In this document: positions 33,800-46,171 of the stretch, piece by piece
How positions within the stretch are numbered: the stretch's first letter is position 1
Layout of the letters: every line of letters starts with the position of its first letter
DNA from: Isoetes taiwanensis
Taxonomy: Eukaryota; Streptophyta; Lycopodiopsida; Isoetales; Isoetaceae
DNA length: 64,000 nucleotides
Assembly (NCBI GenBank): GCA_021234155.1
Contig: JAJEKV010000217.1
Span: 748,001 to 812,000, forward strand
Direction: 5' to 3'
The notes under the pieces: generated by a model
Databases searched by the model: none
Told to the model about the DNA's origin: nothing
Seen by the model: the letters and a program-made list of their open reading frames with translations, nothing else
Position numbers and translations under genes: made by a program

Positions 33800-36700
33800 G
33801 ATTTGGAGCTTCCCAACTCCGGCACTTCCCTTATTTTTATTTACCTTCGGGACTGTATTTGGCATTGCGTTTTCTTCTCTAAATCCTTTGTTTCATTCAT
33901 ACCGAATTCGTCAGTTTATGAGCTTTTTGACGGAATCTCCAGTTTTTGCCTTAGCCCAAATGCTTTGTCGTAAGAATGTTGCATCCTTTGAAGCACCAGT
34001 GTAACCGTCGTTGTTGTATGTTTTGTTGATTTCTCAGCAATGCTACACTCCGACGGATTGATGTGTATACCCGTTGAGAAGGGGGTTTCTTGAATTTCTG
34101 TTCAAGGCAAGAAAATTTTCATCCACAGAGCTATTGCATTGGTAGAAAATATTGGGCGTTTTATTCAAGGACATCCCTGTTGTATGGACACTGACATGAA
34201 ACAGAATGGCAGATGCAGATGGCATTGGATAGTGTCTTGTTGAGCAAGTTTCTTAGGAAGTTTATTTGATTGATATTTTTGTTATTGTCCACGTAGAATA
34301 TCGGCTTCTCCTTGAAGGATTTGTACAATAGAATGCAAAAGCTTGTGCCTAAAGTTTTTTAGTCTGGTCTGCTTAATATTTTACAAGTGAAGATGCTCTA
34401 GAAGACCCAGCCAAACAATAAGATATTCGATTTGTGTTTGCGGGCTTCGATTTATGTTGGATACTTTCTGCTTGCCTAATAGCAAAGCTTTATTCCGTAT
34501 CATTGTACTCAATTCTTAAATTCGTGTGTTCTTTATTTTATAGGTTGCCAAACTCTTTGGCTGCATTTTCGAAGATAAAGGTAGTTCATCTGGCTACAAA
34601 GAATTTTGTTCCCAAATGTTCAGGGTTATGGATTTTCAGTTAATCATGACTTTGAACTATGATTTAAGCCACTTCACCCTCCCTCCATGGAGGGCAACCC
34701 TCCGTGTACAGCACCTTGTTAATTTTAAACGGTCAGATGCTCTTTAACCCCGGTATTTCCCGAACCAATGGCCCACCCAACCGGGAAAATGTTGCCCTTA
34801 CTTTGATGTTATCACAATTTCATTTTACCTCATCAGAAATTTTTAGAGATGGTTTGATTTTTCGAAACTATCATAGTTATGAAACACTGCCACGGGAAAC
34901 GCAACGGGTCCCTAAATTTTAAAAAATTGAAATGGCAACAGAATACGAAAATGAATAACACGAGAATATTCTTTAAAACTAGTAATGATGCCCATCGTTG
35001 GGAACTTGTAAATGATAGGTCAGCAATGCTCGCAAGTTGGAAAGTGTCCCTACTTATCTTCTTGAAATGTTCTCAAGTCGGAAAGTGTCCCTACTTATCT
35101 TCTTGAACTGCCCTTTTAAGGCGAGATGCTTTTCATTTTTCAAAGCTTCCGCAAGAACATTTATAGAATGCACTAATAGTTCGTGATAGAGTGTGCATAG
35201 TAGGGTGTGCATTGAGGTTGAAGTCAAGTTGCAAAAGTTACCTTGTTTGTTATATAGATGTATGACATCCCATTATTGTCTATGTAAAGGGTCATTTATA
35301 GTGACATCAAGGTTTAGATTTTAATAAATCATAGTAAAATGCCCAGTGTTGCTGGGCTAGAAAGCTATTATTGGATAGAATGGTCTTGTAGTCTGATGAT
35401 TATTAGTTATCCATGTAGGATTTGTAGTCCAGCCTAATAAGGTATCTTTTGTGAACCCCCCTCGTAATAGACCCCTTCTCTCTCTCTTTGTACTTGGGTC
35501 CCATAGGCCAGTTGGTCTCCGTGGACGATAAAATCATATTCTATTCTATTCTATTCTATTCTCTTGTAGTGATTAAGAGTAAGAAAGGAATGTATACTGG
35601 TTTTTTAATATGTGTAGAAGGTTTTGGGAGCGAATTTAAGTGGTAATACTTCAAGGTTTTTTATATAGTTTAATAACATGTTTTTGTTTGTGGTTTTTCA
35701 TCCTAGTTTTGCAAGAAAACACGACATGACAAAATGTTAGTGTTTCTTGACCATAAATACTTTAATAGTTCTAGACATAGCATTTTTCATGTGAGGTTTT
35801 CCCATAGTAATTTCTAAGCTAACATGACTTGCCAAATTGTTACTGATTTTTTAATATGGTTTGTTGATTGACTTTTGCAATTTCTTATTCAGAAAGAATG
35901 CTAGTGGTTTTTGTTACAGAAAATTTAAGTCATTGTGTGGTTTTACATCTACTTTCCTAAGTTATTTATGACTTTAAATTATTTGTGGTTTTTAACATGG
36001 TGTTGCTGGTCAATCTTTGTAAGATGGAAGCTAACGTAGTCTATATAGTCGAACCTTTCATGGTTTTTTCTTTATAGTTGATGGTGTTTTATAGTGGTTT
36101 TATTTAAACTTAACAAACATAATTTGAGATATTAACTACAGTCCCAATTTCTAGGGTGGAAATGATCTCAAGATTTGTAATGTCAGGTCCTACAAGTGCA
36201 CATGATTGCAATGTTGAGGTTATAGAAACCTTGAATATTCAAGTAGTACATTAACTTGTGAATATTTCTTGTGGATTCGAAGTTTTAGGATCCCAACGTC
36301 GAAGATAGAACTTATTCTAAAATGCTTAATCTGTGCATCTCTATAGAATAGTTGTGATATCGAGATTATGGAGATAGACAAATGATCATCTTGGAACTTT
36401 ACATGTGAAGACGACAAACTTAGTTTGTAGTTGTGGATGCACACACATTATGCTTCCACATTATTACTTGATGTATTGCATTTTAAATGTTGTTTTCTCT
36501 AGATCACTTTGATGTTGAGAAAGAAACAAATGAGGGCAATTTGCGAGTTAATAAAATTTTAGTTCAAGTTCATTTCGATAGAGACTTTATGCAAATTGTT
36601 ATATCACTTTTCTTATTTAATTTTTAACCTTTACAACCATGCAAAACACTTTAGTAGAAATCATTGTTTTAAAAGCATTGACCATAATAGTGCTTGAGCA

Positions 36701-37860
36701 TTGATCCTAGGTATTTATAGCCCCGACAGTTCAAGCTTCGGCAAGATTAGCTCCATTGATCTCCACAATGCTTAGTTAAAAATCGTACTGGTCCCGTTTA
36801 AAGGATTTCATTCCGCGGGCATATCATTTTTCATCAATTTTGACTATTGTATTCACATAGATTCAACCCTTTAACAACCACATGTTTATGAATGATTTTC
36901 ATATCTTATAATCATATGCACATGGGAATTGTGGCTTGCGCTCAAATTAGCCTACCGTTATCATATACTATGTGGTACAAGATTTCTACAGGGAGGTCGA
37001 ATTTAGTGGTACAAGATTTCTACCTGGATATCGAATGCATGGTTCTTTTAGAAAGTTTCAAGCTATATTGCAAGACCATTGATGGATAATGGCATCGAGA
37101 TCTGTAATTTGTTGAGAATCAAAGTTGCAGTAGCCGAATCTGATGCTTGGTCTCTCGGCATGATGATTGAAGAAGAAAAAAAGTTAAATTTGTGAATGAT
37201 GCATTGCCAGCCAACTAATGAATATTGATCCAGTCAAATACCAAATGAACAGTGTTATTCATTTGGAGCTTTGCTAAGAATTCAAAATTCAGATGGTGGT
37301 ATTTGACAAAGCTTGCTTTAGAAAAGGACTTTACATATCGAATTAGCAGTGTTTGAGCAGTGTTTGCCAGATAAGGTGCATACTCTAACACATTACATAC
37401 TAAATTGAAATGCAACCATTGAATGCCATTGACATGAACCTTCACAATAATGTTTTTTGTTTTGAATATTTCAGAAGAACGTTGAATATTGGATGATCAT
37501 ATCGCACAGGTAACAACTGAGCAAGCTACTTATAACTAATAACACAAATAGTGATTCCATCAGTATACAGGGGACATAAAAAAACCTGGAAATAACACAG
37601 ACACAATTTCTTTTGAATCAAATAGACCTATTACCAGAGCATTAACTTTCTGCCAATTACACGCTTTCTTTTCATATTCTATGGCTGCTGGAAAACGATG
37701 TCATTCAATCAACAAATAAAATAACTTGAAATGACATATATAACAAACAAAGGAGCAGCTGCTAACAACTGTCAAAGCATTGATGCCTAATCTGCAACTA
37801 GCCAAAGCATTTCCTCAATCCAATAGATAGTAAAAGGCATGTCGTCCAATGCCACTTTTT
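33800..37860. other. Noncoding, one SINE/LINE-like tail, no gene
   Basis: 4 kb, A+T-rich. 35040-35100 holds a tandem pair around GGAAAGTGTCCCTACTTATC. A variant of the TGCCCAGCGTTGCTGGGC hairpin is at about 35341-35358. 35480-35566 ends in (ATTCT)n and is described separately. 36960-37025 has a short duplication around GTGGTACAAGATTTCTAC. Small open frames have no recognisable domain. Confidence 0.45.
35440..35570 (+). repeat. Short retroposon 3' end with (ATTCT)n tail
   Basis: GGTCCCATAGGCCAGTTGGT, then CTCCGTGGACGATAAAATC, then five ATTCT units. A related end at about 56690-56745 (CCCATAACCCGTTGGGTTCC, CGTGGACGTAAAAATTC, then TTATC repeats) indicates a family whose 3' tail is a pentanucleotide repeat. 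Confidence 0.5.
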
Positions 37861-37867
37861 CTGACAG

Positions 37868-39179
37868 TCAACACTTTAAGAGATAATCCCAAGATTGCCA
37901 CCTCTTTTCCTCATAAGACGGCACCAAGCACCATGCTCCTCTTTTGTTTGTTAAATTCAACCGCGTAATCTTCACTTTCCTGTCATTTTCATTTACTGCA
38001 TTAACAAGAGCATACCAGCAACCATCAGATGAGGTCAAATGGGGTGCAAAACCATGCTTGATAGCTTGAACAGCAACAACGTCCTCCTCCAAGGGCCAAA
38101 TAGGAATATTTCCAGGCTTATGCATTGAAGTAGCCTATTTGGCAATGTCATAGTCTTGGTCTCAAGTGTCCCTAGCTGTCCTCATGGGCAAAATGCATAT
38201 TTCTCGATGTATGTAGCGGACTGGAAAGATAAACTCATAATTGAAAGGCTCCATTCCTTCAACCAAGATGGGCATTCCAGTTGCATCATCAAAATCAATA
38301 CTAGAATTTAGTAGCTGGTATCTATAATAGTCTGCTGCAAAATACACATTTGTTTCAGATCCTTCTTTATGGGAGAAAATATACCTGAGCTTACCATAGC
38401 GTTGTCCGTCACAACTATCCTAATTTTGAACTACCATAGCATCCCCTTTTGTAAATATAGATCCCCCAATCAATATTCCGTTATACTGTAAAATAGTGGA
38501 CTGAGATGGACCGTTCAGCCTGCATGCCTTTTGAAGGTAATTCACTTCTTCTATTGTGCATTCCCTTGTCTTTCCAGATCCAATAAGTATGCCTTTGCTG
38601 GAAATAATGTTTTCCCAAACCTCTAACTTATACATGTTGTATGTTGTCCATAACTTGATTGCCATGTTTTGGGAACTTGCACGGATGATGCCTCCATTTG
38701 CGACAGATGTAGACATAGGCACAAATGACTTGTCATCTTCAACATCTACCAAAGCTGACCGCAAATATAATTCACCATGGTTAGGAGGTAACAAGCCATC
38801 CCCGTCCAAAGACTTTGCACGATAGATTTTAGAAGACAAAAGACGTGCCTCCACACGAGCATATGTTACTTCCATATCTTTCTTGTTTGTTGGCATCTGT
38901 AATAGTTTGGCAAAGATGCTCTCAAAAAAATAACACCAAGTGGCATCTGGAGGGCAAATGACATATATATCATCTAAAATATGGCATTCTCCTACCATAT
39001 GCTCCAAAGGAGAGGTGTTTGGACCACAAAGCTCATTCCAATGTATGCGCCAAGCCTGCAACAACTTCTTTGCCACATCTCTTGTTTCTAGTGTCCATCC
39101 ATTTGTGCGGGCATAATAAAAGAAGATCCTAGTCAAATCTGTAGTAATTTGCGATATATTAAAATCATCTTCACTTACA
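37868..39179 (-). pseudogene. C-terminal part of a TNP2-like transposase gene
   Basis: The frame 39136-38420 reads RIFFYYARTNGWT, SPLEHMVGECHILDDIY, then WCYFFESIFAKLL and PTNKKDMEVTYARVEARLL. Spacing of these His, Trp, Glu and Thr-Asn-Lys blocks resembles the region after the core of TNP2-type (Transposase_21) proteins, near DUF4218. Further segments at 38347-38162 (FIFPVRYIHREI) and 38125-37868 (IWPLEEDVVAVQAI, then SYEEKRWQSWDYLL) look like its tail; a stop and a frame change lie between. The stop at 37868 ends the unit. No certainty that the tail belongs to the same protein. Confidence 0.45.
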
Positions 39180-40151
39180 AGCCTACAAGTACATAATCAG
39201 CATACCACTGGCTGAAAACCTGTTGTTCTTGTGCTTTAAAAACCCAAATCGCTTGAATGGATCTCGTGGACACCTGCCATCTTTCATGCGGCGGGTTCTT
39301 GCAGCTATTACATTTCGTAATCTCTCCATAGCAGTTCTCTCATTACCTGCTTTTTTTACTTGCTCAAACATTCTCTTGTTGCATTTATAACACAAATTTA
39401 AAGCCATTGTGTGCATGAGATCCGCGACTGAATGATGGAGCAGATCAAACCCGTATAGCTAAAACAGACTCAAGAACATGCTAGAACCACGAACACCTGT
39501 ATCACGGGCTGCATTCGGAATATCGTCTCTCAACTGTTCAATGCCATTAAACACGTGCTCCATTGTTTTCTTCTTGTCTGGCAAACGTGTTCGCTTCAAC
39601 AAGTTGTTATAGTAGTATGAGTTCTCAGAAGAAATTGGCAATCCCACCTGTCAACAGCAAAGAAGCAAGGATTAGAATGATAAGTTTTATAGTTAAATGA
39701 GCGCGTCGACACTTACTAGAAGACAATTTCAAAAGTTCACATTGTGCAGGATGGTCTGCTGTAATAGCATATAGAATACATCTTTGATGGAAAACTTGAG
39801 GCAATCCTGGATGAATTCCATTAGCATCAAGTGCATATTTCACCTCCAATCCTGTTATATAAAGGTTCCTCAACTCTCGAATCAAAGGCTCACTAAAAGG
39901 ATCGAGACTGTTAGTACCAGAATTGATCTTCTCTTTAGGAATAAACAAAACTGGAAAAATTAGTTCTTTCAGTTTGGCATCTTGACCTTTACCTCCATTT
40001 AACACCACAAGGCAAACAACACCACTACTTCTCATCGTGCTCCGAGTTGACTGAAACCCATCCCAATGTAGTAGAAGAGCTAAATTTCTTGGATCTCCAA
40101 AGCACTCCTGTCATGGATACCAATCTTCCCTAAGGCATTGAGGACATGCTA
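39180..40151 (-). pseudogene. Core of a TNP2-like transposase, two exons, degraded
   Basis: Exon A (about 40150-39717, donor A|GTAAGT) reads CPQCLREDW, a TGA, then FGDPRNLALLLHWDGFQS, SSGVVCLVVLN, PVLFIPKEKINSGTNSLD, PFSEPLIRELRNLY and HQRCILYAITADHPAQC. Exon B starts at 39647 after a CAG acceptor: VGLPISSENSYYYNNLL, then LYGFDLLHHSVADLMHTM. An Asp in HWDGF, the conserved glycine-rich/AITADHPA block and Asp-Leu-Met-His match, by pattern, TNP2/plavaka-type transposases of the CMC group. Two in-frame stops and one frameshift show it is not intact. I could not confirm the third catalytic residue. Confidence 0.45.
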
Positions 40152-41393
40152 CTAAGTAATTATTGGTTGACAGATCAAACTCTGCATGAGAGATGCATTC
40201 TGCTCGATTGCCCAGAGGCCATGTCTGCAGAATTGTTTAGCAATGCTTGCAAGTAATGGGCAGCTCCCACTTTGTGCTTGGATCCCAGAAATATTGCATT
40301 TCCCTCCATCGGCTGGCATGCCAACATTTATGAATTGCTGCAGGTCGTTCGTGAACTCCTTCCCAAGCCATGTATCTCGTTGACGCCAATGCTCGTTATC
40401 ACTGTAAGCGATGCTCTTACTTGTGCATCTGAATTTTGGAATGTAGCTAATAGGATTGTACAGGAATGTCACTCCATCCTTCCTTGTCTTCTGGCAAACT
40501 GTACAAGTTTCATGCTCCAGACACCTTGATGTTCTCATCAATACGCCATTTATTTTTCTCTTGCAACTGCAACTCAGTGTAACACCATCTTTAATAACTT
40601 TGAACCTATAAACTCTCTGACCTTCATCATGTATGCATATTGTATGTCTTTGTAGGCAAGGGAGCCCCATGTCTTGGTACTTTTTTTTCATGCATTTCAA
40701 GCTGCTTGGAACACGAAAGCCATTCACCATTCCAGTCCATTTTCCTTTCTCAGCAATTATTTTTTCAGCAATTATAGATGCTAATTCACTGTCATTCTTG
40801 CTTTGAAAAGGCAATTTGAACACATCATTTTGAAGTTTTTCCGATGCACTACGCATGTCCAAACAACTCTGAAGTTCAACCAGACATGCCAGAAATTGGT
40901 CATCTAACCTTGCAATCCTCATCTCATCGTATTGATCATTGCATAAATTGTCTGCTTCAGTTCACATGGATGCCTCATTCTGCATTGGCTCTAGTAGATC
41001 TGGCCCATTATCTAGGTTCAAAGTCTTTGCTATTCCATCAATTGCAATGTTGGTATCTTCGCAAACATTTTGAGGTAACTGCTACTCCTGCGCATGCTCC
41101 TCCTGCAGCTCAATCAAAGAAACAGATTACTCCTTCGTCATAGCACTCTGAACATGATGCACATAACCAGAATGACTAAAGGGCACCCCAATAGCACACT
41201 TTGCAATGCAAATAACACATATGCAGACAATTTTACCCTCTTTTTCTAGTCTGGCACACAAACTCTTGTTTTTATACAATGGACAGCTTTGGTGAGATCT
41301 ATACTTTTGTCTGCTAATGTAACAACCTTCTTTATTTACAACAAGATATAATGCACACCAACATCGGAGTCTAGGCATATGTTGGTCTTTCAT
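40152..41393 (-). pseudogene. Cysteine-rich N-terminal part of the TNP2-like gene, or a separate gene
   Basis: Begins MKDQHMPRLRCWCALYLVV with a Cys/His-rich segment (SHQSCPLYKNKSLC, VCICVICIAKC), a TAA near 41127, then reads on through two stops into the 256-residue frame 40922-40152. That frame has an Arg/Lys-rich middle (SSLKCMKKKYQDMGLPC), a CSCKRKINGVLMRTSRCLEH-type Cys cluster and TCTVCQKT. Cys/His clusters upstream of a transposase core usually bind DNA. I do not recognise the family. Same strand and near-continuous spacing with the core downstream suggest one transcription unit. Confidence 0.4.
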
Positions 41394-43150
41394 TGTCTAT
41401 ACCAGCAGTTTGTAAAAGGCCAAGGGTTTTTCCAGGTCAGAGTAATCAGGCTGTATGCAATTAAGCTAAGTACCTGAAGAGCCAAAATATTACTGCTTAT
41501 AAAATTGTACATTAGTAGCATAAGCCAAACATTCATAATCATTCATCTAGTAATCAACATGAATCATTCATCTAGTATTCATTCATTCATTTAATAATCA
41601 TCCATTCAATGCTGAATCCTTATAATACAGTTTAAAAATAAATGGCATAACTGAATCCCAAAGCAAGAAAAGAATTTTTGCAGTTCCTCAGATCAAGAGG
41701 GCTCCTGTTAGAGATTTTTTTCCACTCACTTAGAATCAAGCAATGCAAAGAAGGTACCTGAAATTGTGAGTTCATCGTTCTTGGAATTTTTCTGGGGCCA
41801 GCAATCAGGTCGCCGGCCCTCGTTTCCTGCCTGCAGCCATCATTGATGCTTTGAGCCAAATGAAACGTCCAGCACCACTGTTAAGGTTTTCCACCAACGT
41901 ATCTTAGGGTTTCGGTTACACCAATGACTTGCAAAATTGGCAACAAGAGATGTCGACCTTAGCCAAATTCGGACAAAATCCAAATCCATGGTCTATTCCA
42001 TAAATGAGGCATATAGTAGACATGGAAGCTGTTGTAAGTAGAATTCCAGGCAAAAGAGCAATAAGAAAAATTGAGCTTGTTGCAATCAACAGCTTGAACT
42101 GAAAAAGCTTGTTGTAGACCATATTCCTAACAATTCAAAGAAAAAGAGGGCATCTAGAATTTACAATATTCAAAGATGCGACAGTTGAGATACAGAAAGA
42201 TCCATGTCGAGATACATTAAAGAGCAAAAAGATATAGAGAAATGTCGTGGCTCAAAGGGATTGTGGTAGAATTTGGCATATGGTATTCTTCTACGTGTTA
42301 ATTTGACATTGTAAAAAGTTGTGAGTTAAATTATAATTTGGTTGGTTATGGATTGAATGATCTAGATTTTGTGTTGAACTACAATTAATGATGAACATAA
42401 AATATTATCTTCTATCTGAAAATTTTATAAGATTGAGAGCATTATTTCGAATGCAAAAAAATATACAGATCATTGTTGGAAAAATACAGGGCATTGCAGA
42501 AACCATTGGAAGATGCAATAGTAGGAGCATTATTGTACTGATGACAAATTCTTCCTATGCATTCACTAGGTTGAATATCCAAACCTATAGCTCTATAAAT
42601 ATTTAAGGTTCTATTGAATTGTAGGTTTTCTAGATAGAAATCTAATATTAGAAAGTTGACATTTAGATTTACTTGGTCCAATTATTTGAAGATCAAATAG
42701 TGCAAAATTTGCCATGGAAAAACAATCAAGATGAACATGAAACTTGGATAGGGTAGCAAAAAGGGGCATACTCACACGGTTGTGTGGAAAAAAAACTTGA
42801 TCAAAAATCTAAGATGATAGTTGTCCAACTCGTTGAGGAAATCTAAAACGTCTACTATTTCAGTTTCAGGTCGTTGACCAGCAGAATGCTAATTTTTCTT
42901 CATACAACAGTGTTTTTTGGGGGTGTTTAGTGCAAGACATCTCGATAAGAATTGCAAATATTTTATAGGATCGGAAAAAATGTGTACTAGCTAATGTTTG
43001 TGTCATTGTTATTATTGGCTTTTACATGGCAATGTTGACTATAGTGTAAACAACTTGTGAAACTAGTAGAAAATAATAATTTGATACCAACAAAAATGTT
43101 GCTAAGTTTAATCATTTTTGTTTTCATAAACAAATCTGGAATTCATGTTT
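41394..43150. other. Spacer between the TNP2-like and upstream units, no gene seen
   Basis: 1.75 kb, A+T-rich. 41520-41610 has repeated ATCATTCATCTAGTA and CATTCATT units. 42240-43150 shows nothing recognisable. Could be intronic if the small unit at 43320-43770 is the 5' end of the same gene. Confidence 0.35.
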
Positions 43151-43319
43151 AAACATATGTGATAGGGCAAATCCTACCCTGATTGTTAATCATATTGTTT
43201 GGATGGAATCTGCCGATAACTATATGCAAGTGGTGCAGATGTGGTAAGGCACCCCATGATATTTGCATAGGATGCACCGGACAGCCCGTGAAGAGATGGA
43301 ACTCAGTTTGAATGGCAAT

Positions 43320-43772
43320 ATCAATACTGAAGCAGGCCCAGTTCATGAAACGTTCCTCCTTCCACTGATAAATTGAAGGTCTTCCTCAATCTCACATCTT
43401 TTTCTGCAATTTCTTCAAGGGAAACATTGTCAAAAAAGGGATTATCTAAATCAAACAGAGGTGTCGGGATAATGAAATTCACAGCAGCAGCTGCAAGTGG
43501 TTGACTCTCAGCAGTTCAACTGGAACATTACCAACCAATTTCATACTACTTGCACAAGTACAATCATACATTCAACTACTATCACTAATTTCTAAATCCT
43601 AATAACCACTCTGAAGAATCGACATTCTGAGGCGCCTCCATTACATAAAAAGTACCTGTATTCTGTTGTTGATCATAGGACCTTAATTCACTCTCATACA
43701 CCTCATCAAACATCCTGGGTTTGCCATCGCCATTGAAAGGCTTTCTAATTATCGACATTGCAAATCATACTT
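43320..43772 (-). CDS. Small unrecognised coding unit downstream of the recombinase
   Basis: On the minus strand an ATG at about 43760 opens MSIIRKPFNGDGKPRMFDEV, then YESELRSYDQQQNTG, ending at a possible donor (ACAG|GTACTT). After a possible acceptor (TTCCAG, about 43525) a second segment reads AVNFIIPTPLFDLDNPFF, DNVSLEEIAEKDVRLRKTF and GGTFHELGLLQY. Composition and splice signals look genuine; the product is unknown. It may be the first exons of the downstream transposase-like gene or a second protein of the same element. Confidence 0.35.
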
Positions 43773-43837
43773 AATTTAAAGCAAAAATATAAGAATAGAC
43801 CTCAAAATAATTAAAACTACTAAAAGGAAAACTACAC

Positions 43838-45238
43838 TTATTGCGTGTATGCTCCAGTAGTCCTGTGCCATGTCATATCCATTCCAACTTCCACGGGAAC
43901 ATTCGCCCTTGATAGCCTACTAACAACTGATGTTCTTCCATATTTACCTAAAAATGTACCTTCAATGCCTATTGTCTGCAATATATATTTCATCCAAGAT
44001 CCCAATACTTTTGCGCTCACTCTATGCTTTTTGTTGTACCAGACCTGCAAAAGATAGGTATAAGTATTGGATATTAAATATAAAAAAAACAAAAGTAAAA
44101 GCAGTTATTTTAGTGAATTGAAGAACTGCAGGAATATGAAGCATGTATTTTATCTTCAGGTTTAGGTAAATGTCGAACAAGACATTTAGACGTCACCACA
44201 ACATCATCTTCAAAATATCGAACATGCGGCCTGAATGACTCTTCCTGATACTTCTCCATTGTGACATGATGATTTTTGCTCATTCTCACTATATTCTAAA
44301 CACTCCTTACCATCAACTACCAGAAATACAAAATCAGAAACCACAAGCTTATATAATTCATCTCTCCCTCTAATAGCAAACCTTGACACGCAGTAGTACA
44401 TAAACCTTCTCTGAAGACCCCTGTTACTAAAAATAGAATGGTCCATATCAGACAAAAGTGCTTGTTCTATGTTGTAACTTGTCTTCTCAAATTTCTTACA
44501 CTTGCCACAAATACCAGGAGTCAATCTAGATCTCCTCATACTAGCAACATATGCCTTTCTGGCATTAGCAAATATTGGACTCTTCTTGATCTCAAATGGT
44601 ATCTCCTCAACGCCAGTGTGCCCTATTCTCACTTATGTGCTCTCTTGATAATAGCTCAAAACTTTCTAAATATATCTAGTAGCCTGCAACAAGTAGCAAC
44701 AGTTAGTACTTAAATAAACTATTAACATAAAAAACTAAACTAAATCTGTACTTACATTTCAGTAGGATAAAGATCTCCATTAAGCTTGCAAACTTGAAGC
44801 ATAAACTGCTCCACCATCCGAGCAAACTTCATCAAATCCAATTCCTCAATTCTTTTCTCAACTGGCAATACTTTTTTAACTCTTCAGTGATCAAATCTAG
44901 ATCTAGCCCATTCTATCTTATCAATCTTTGTGCCAGCACAATTAACTTCCCTCACTAACTCATCATCAAGCTCTAGGAAAGGCACTTCTTTTCCAGATCC
45001 ATTACCACTAACATTTTCAAAAACAACAAAAACATTTGCTTTGTTAGACTCGGTTCCAAAAAACCCTGGCATCTTCTCAACATCATGTAAGTACTCGTCA
45101 ATCTCAGCATCTTCAAACTCTTTCAGAAGCTCTGTAATCAACCTCACATTCTAAATTATCCAACATGATACAATGATTTGCACGTCCAATCCCTTGAGTG
45201 AAGTTCAAGACAAGGCTAGGTGCATCTACCTCAGCCAT
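43838..45238 (-). pseudogene. Crypton-like tyrosine recombinase, three exons, degraded
   Basis: Exon 1 (45238-44756) starts MAEVDAPSLVLNF, has one frameshift (about 45150) and one TGA (44886-44884), and ends with MKFARMVEQFMLQVCKLNG, DLYPTEM, the N-terminal SAM-like pattern of Crypton/ZMYM-type recombinases; donor AT|GTAAGT. Exon 2 (from 44683) has RKAYVASMRRSRLTPGI, GLQRRFMYYCVSRFAIRGRD, VVSDFVFLVVDGKECLEY, then after a +1 shift EESFRPHVRYFEDDVVV and KCLVRHLPKP. Exon 3 (44044-43838) has WYNKKHRVSAKVL, GKYGRTSVVSRLSRANVPVE and WHRTTGAYTQ. Catalytic Arg (AIRGRD), the second Arg (KYGR), His (WHR) and Tyr (AYTQ) fall in the right order; the HxxR His is Lys. Such enzymes recombine circular DNA intermediates. 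Stops show this copy is dead as read. Confidence 0.7.
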
Positions 45239-46171
45239 AGTAGATTGACAAACCACAAAACCTTCAAAAAAAATAAGTACAGACACTAAATAACAGAGTT
45301 ATTGAAGCCATTACAACCTTCAAAGTTATTGAAGAAGCCTCAAAACCCTGATAGAAACAGATAAACGTTAGATCTGTAATATTTTATAAAAGCAGGCATA
45401 AATGGACGACTTAGCTTACCTTATCCTAAAATATACAAGTCCGACTTTAGAACTTCAGAAACCGAGGTAAATGCTAGCAAGAACCAAGGAGATGCAACAA
45501 AAAAGTAATCTTGAAAGGCATGCAGCAGCATGCAGAGCCTAAGAGCCCAGAAAAGATGCGAGCGCCGCAGTGATCGATATAGCCGGAAGCTGGCAAAAAG
45601 AAAGGAAGAAAAAAATGAATTGCGAAAACTTCATAAAGGTTTTTTGCTGACGTGGCAGCTGACATGGCAAATCGCGAGCCAACATCCCTTTACGTTGGGC
45701 CCCCTTACTTGACTTTCCCTATTGTCAAGTGGACCTCCGTGCTGACGCTCATCGGCCCACTTTCCAACAGGGAAAGTCGAGTAAGGGGTCTTTCCCTTAT
45801 CCAAACTTAACAGCCGAACTGGGCCTCAGATAGAATGCGGCAGCAAATCGGCTGGAGCTGGAGCAGGGGGCTGGCCAAACTGGAGCCCAAGGAGACATTG
45901 CCGAAGGGAATTTGGAATTGAAGGTGAGGTCTTAGTGTTTTATCCTGGAAGGCTAGTGCCGAAGCGCCTAGATGCTGGAGCGGTGGCACCTAGAAAAGGA
46001 GCTGCAAAAATGGCAAGATAGAGAAATTATATAATTCCATTGAGGGAAAAGCTCCATGCAGCCGTAAACGTCCACACCAGGCAATTTTACTGTTTCAGCC
46101 TGCCATTATAAACAATAATGGCCTACTCTTTTTTTGCTTAAGTTTCTGGGGTTAAATTTTGTTCATGTTCA

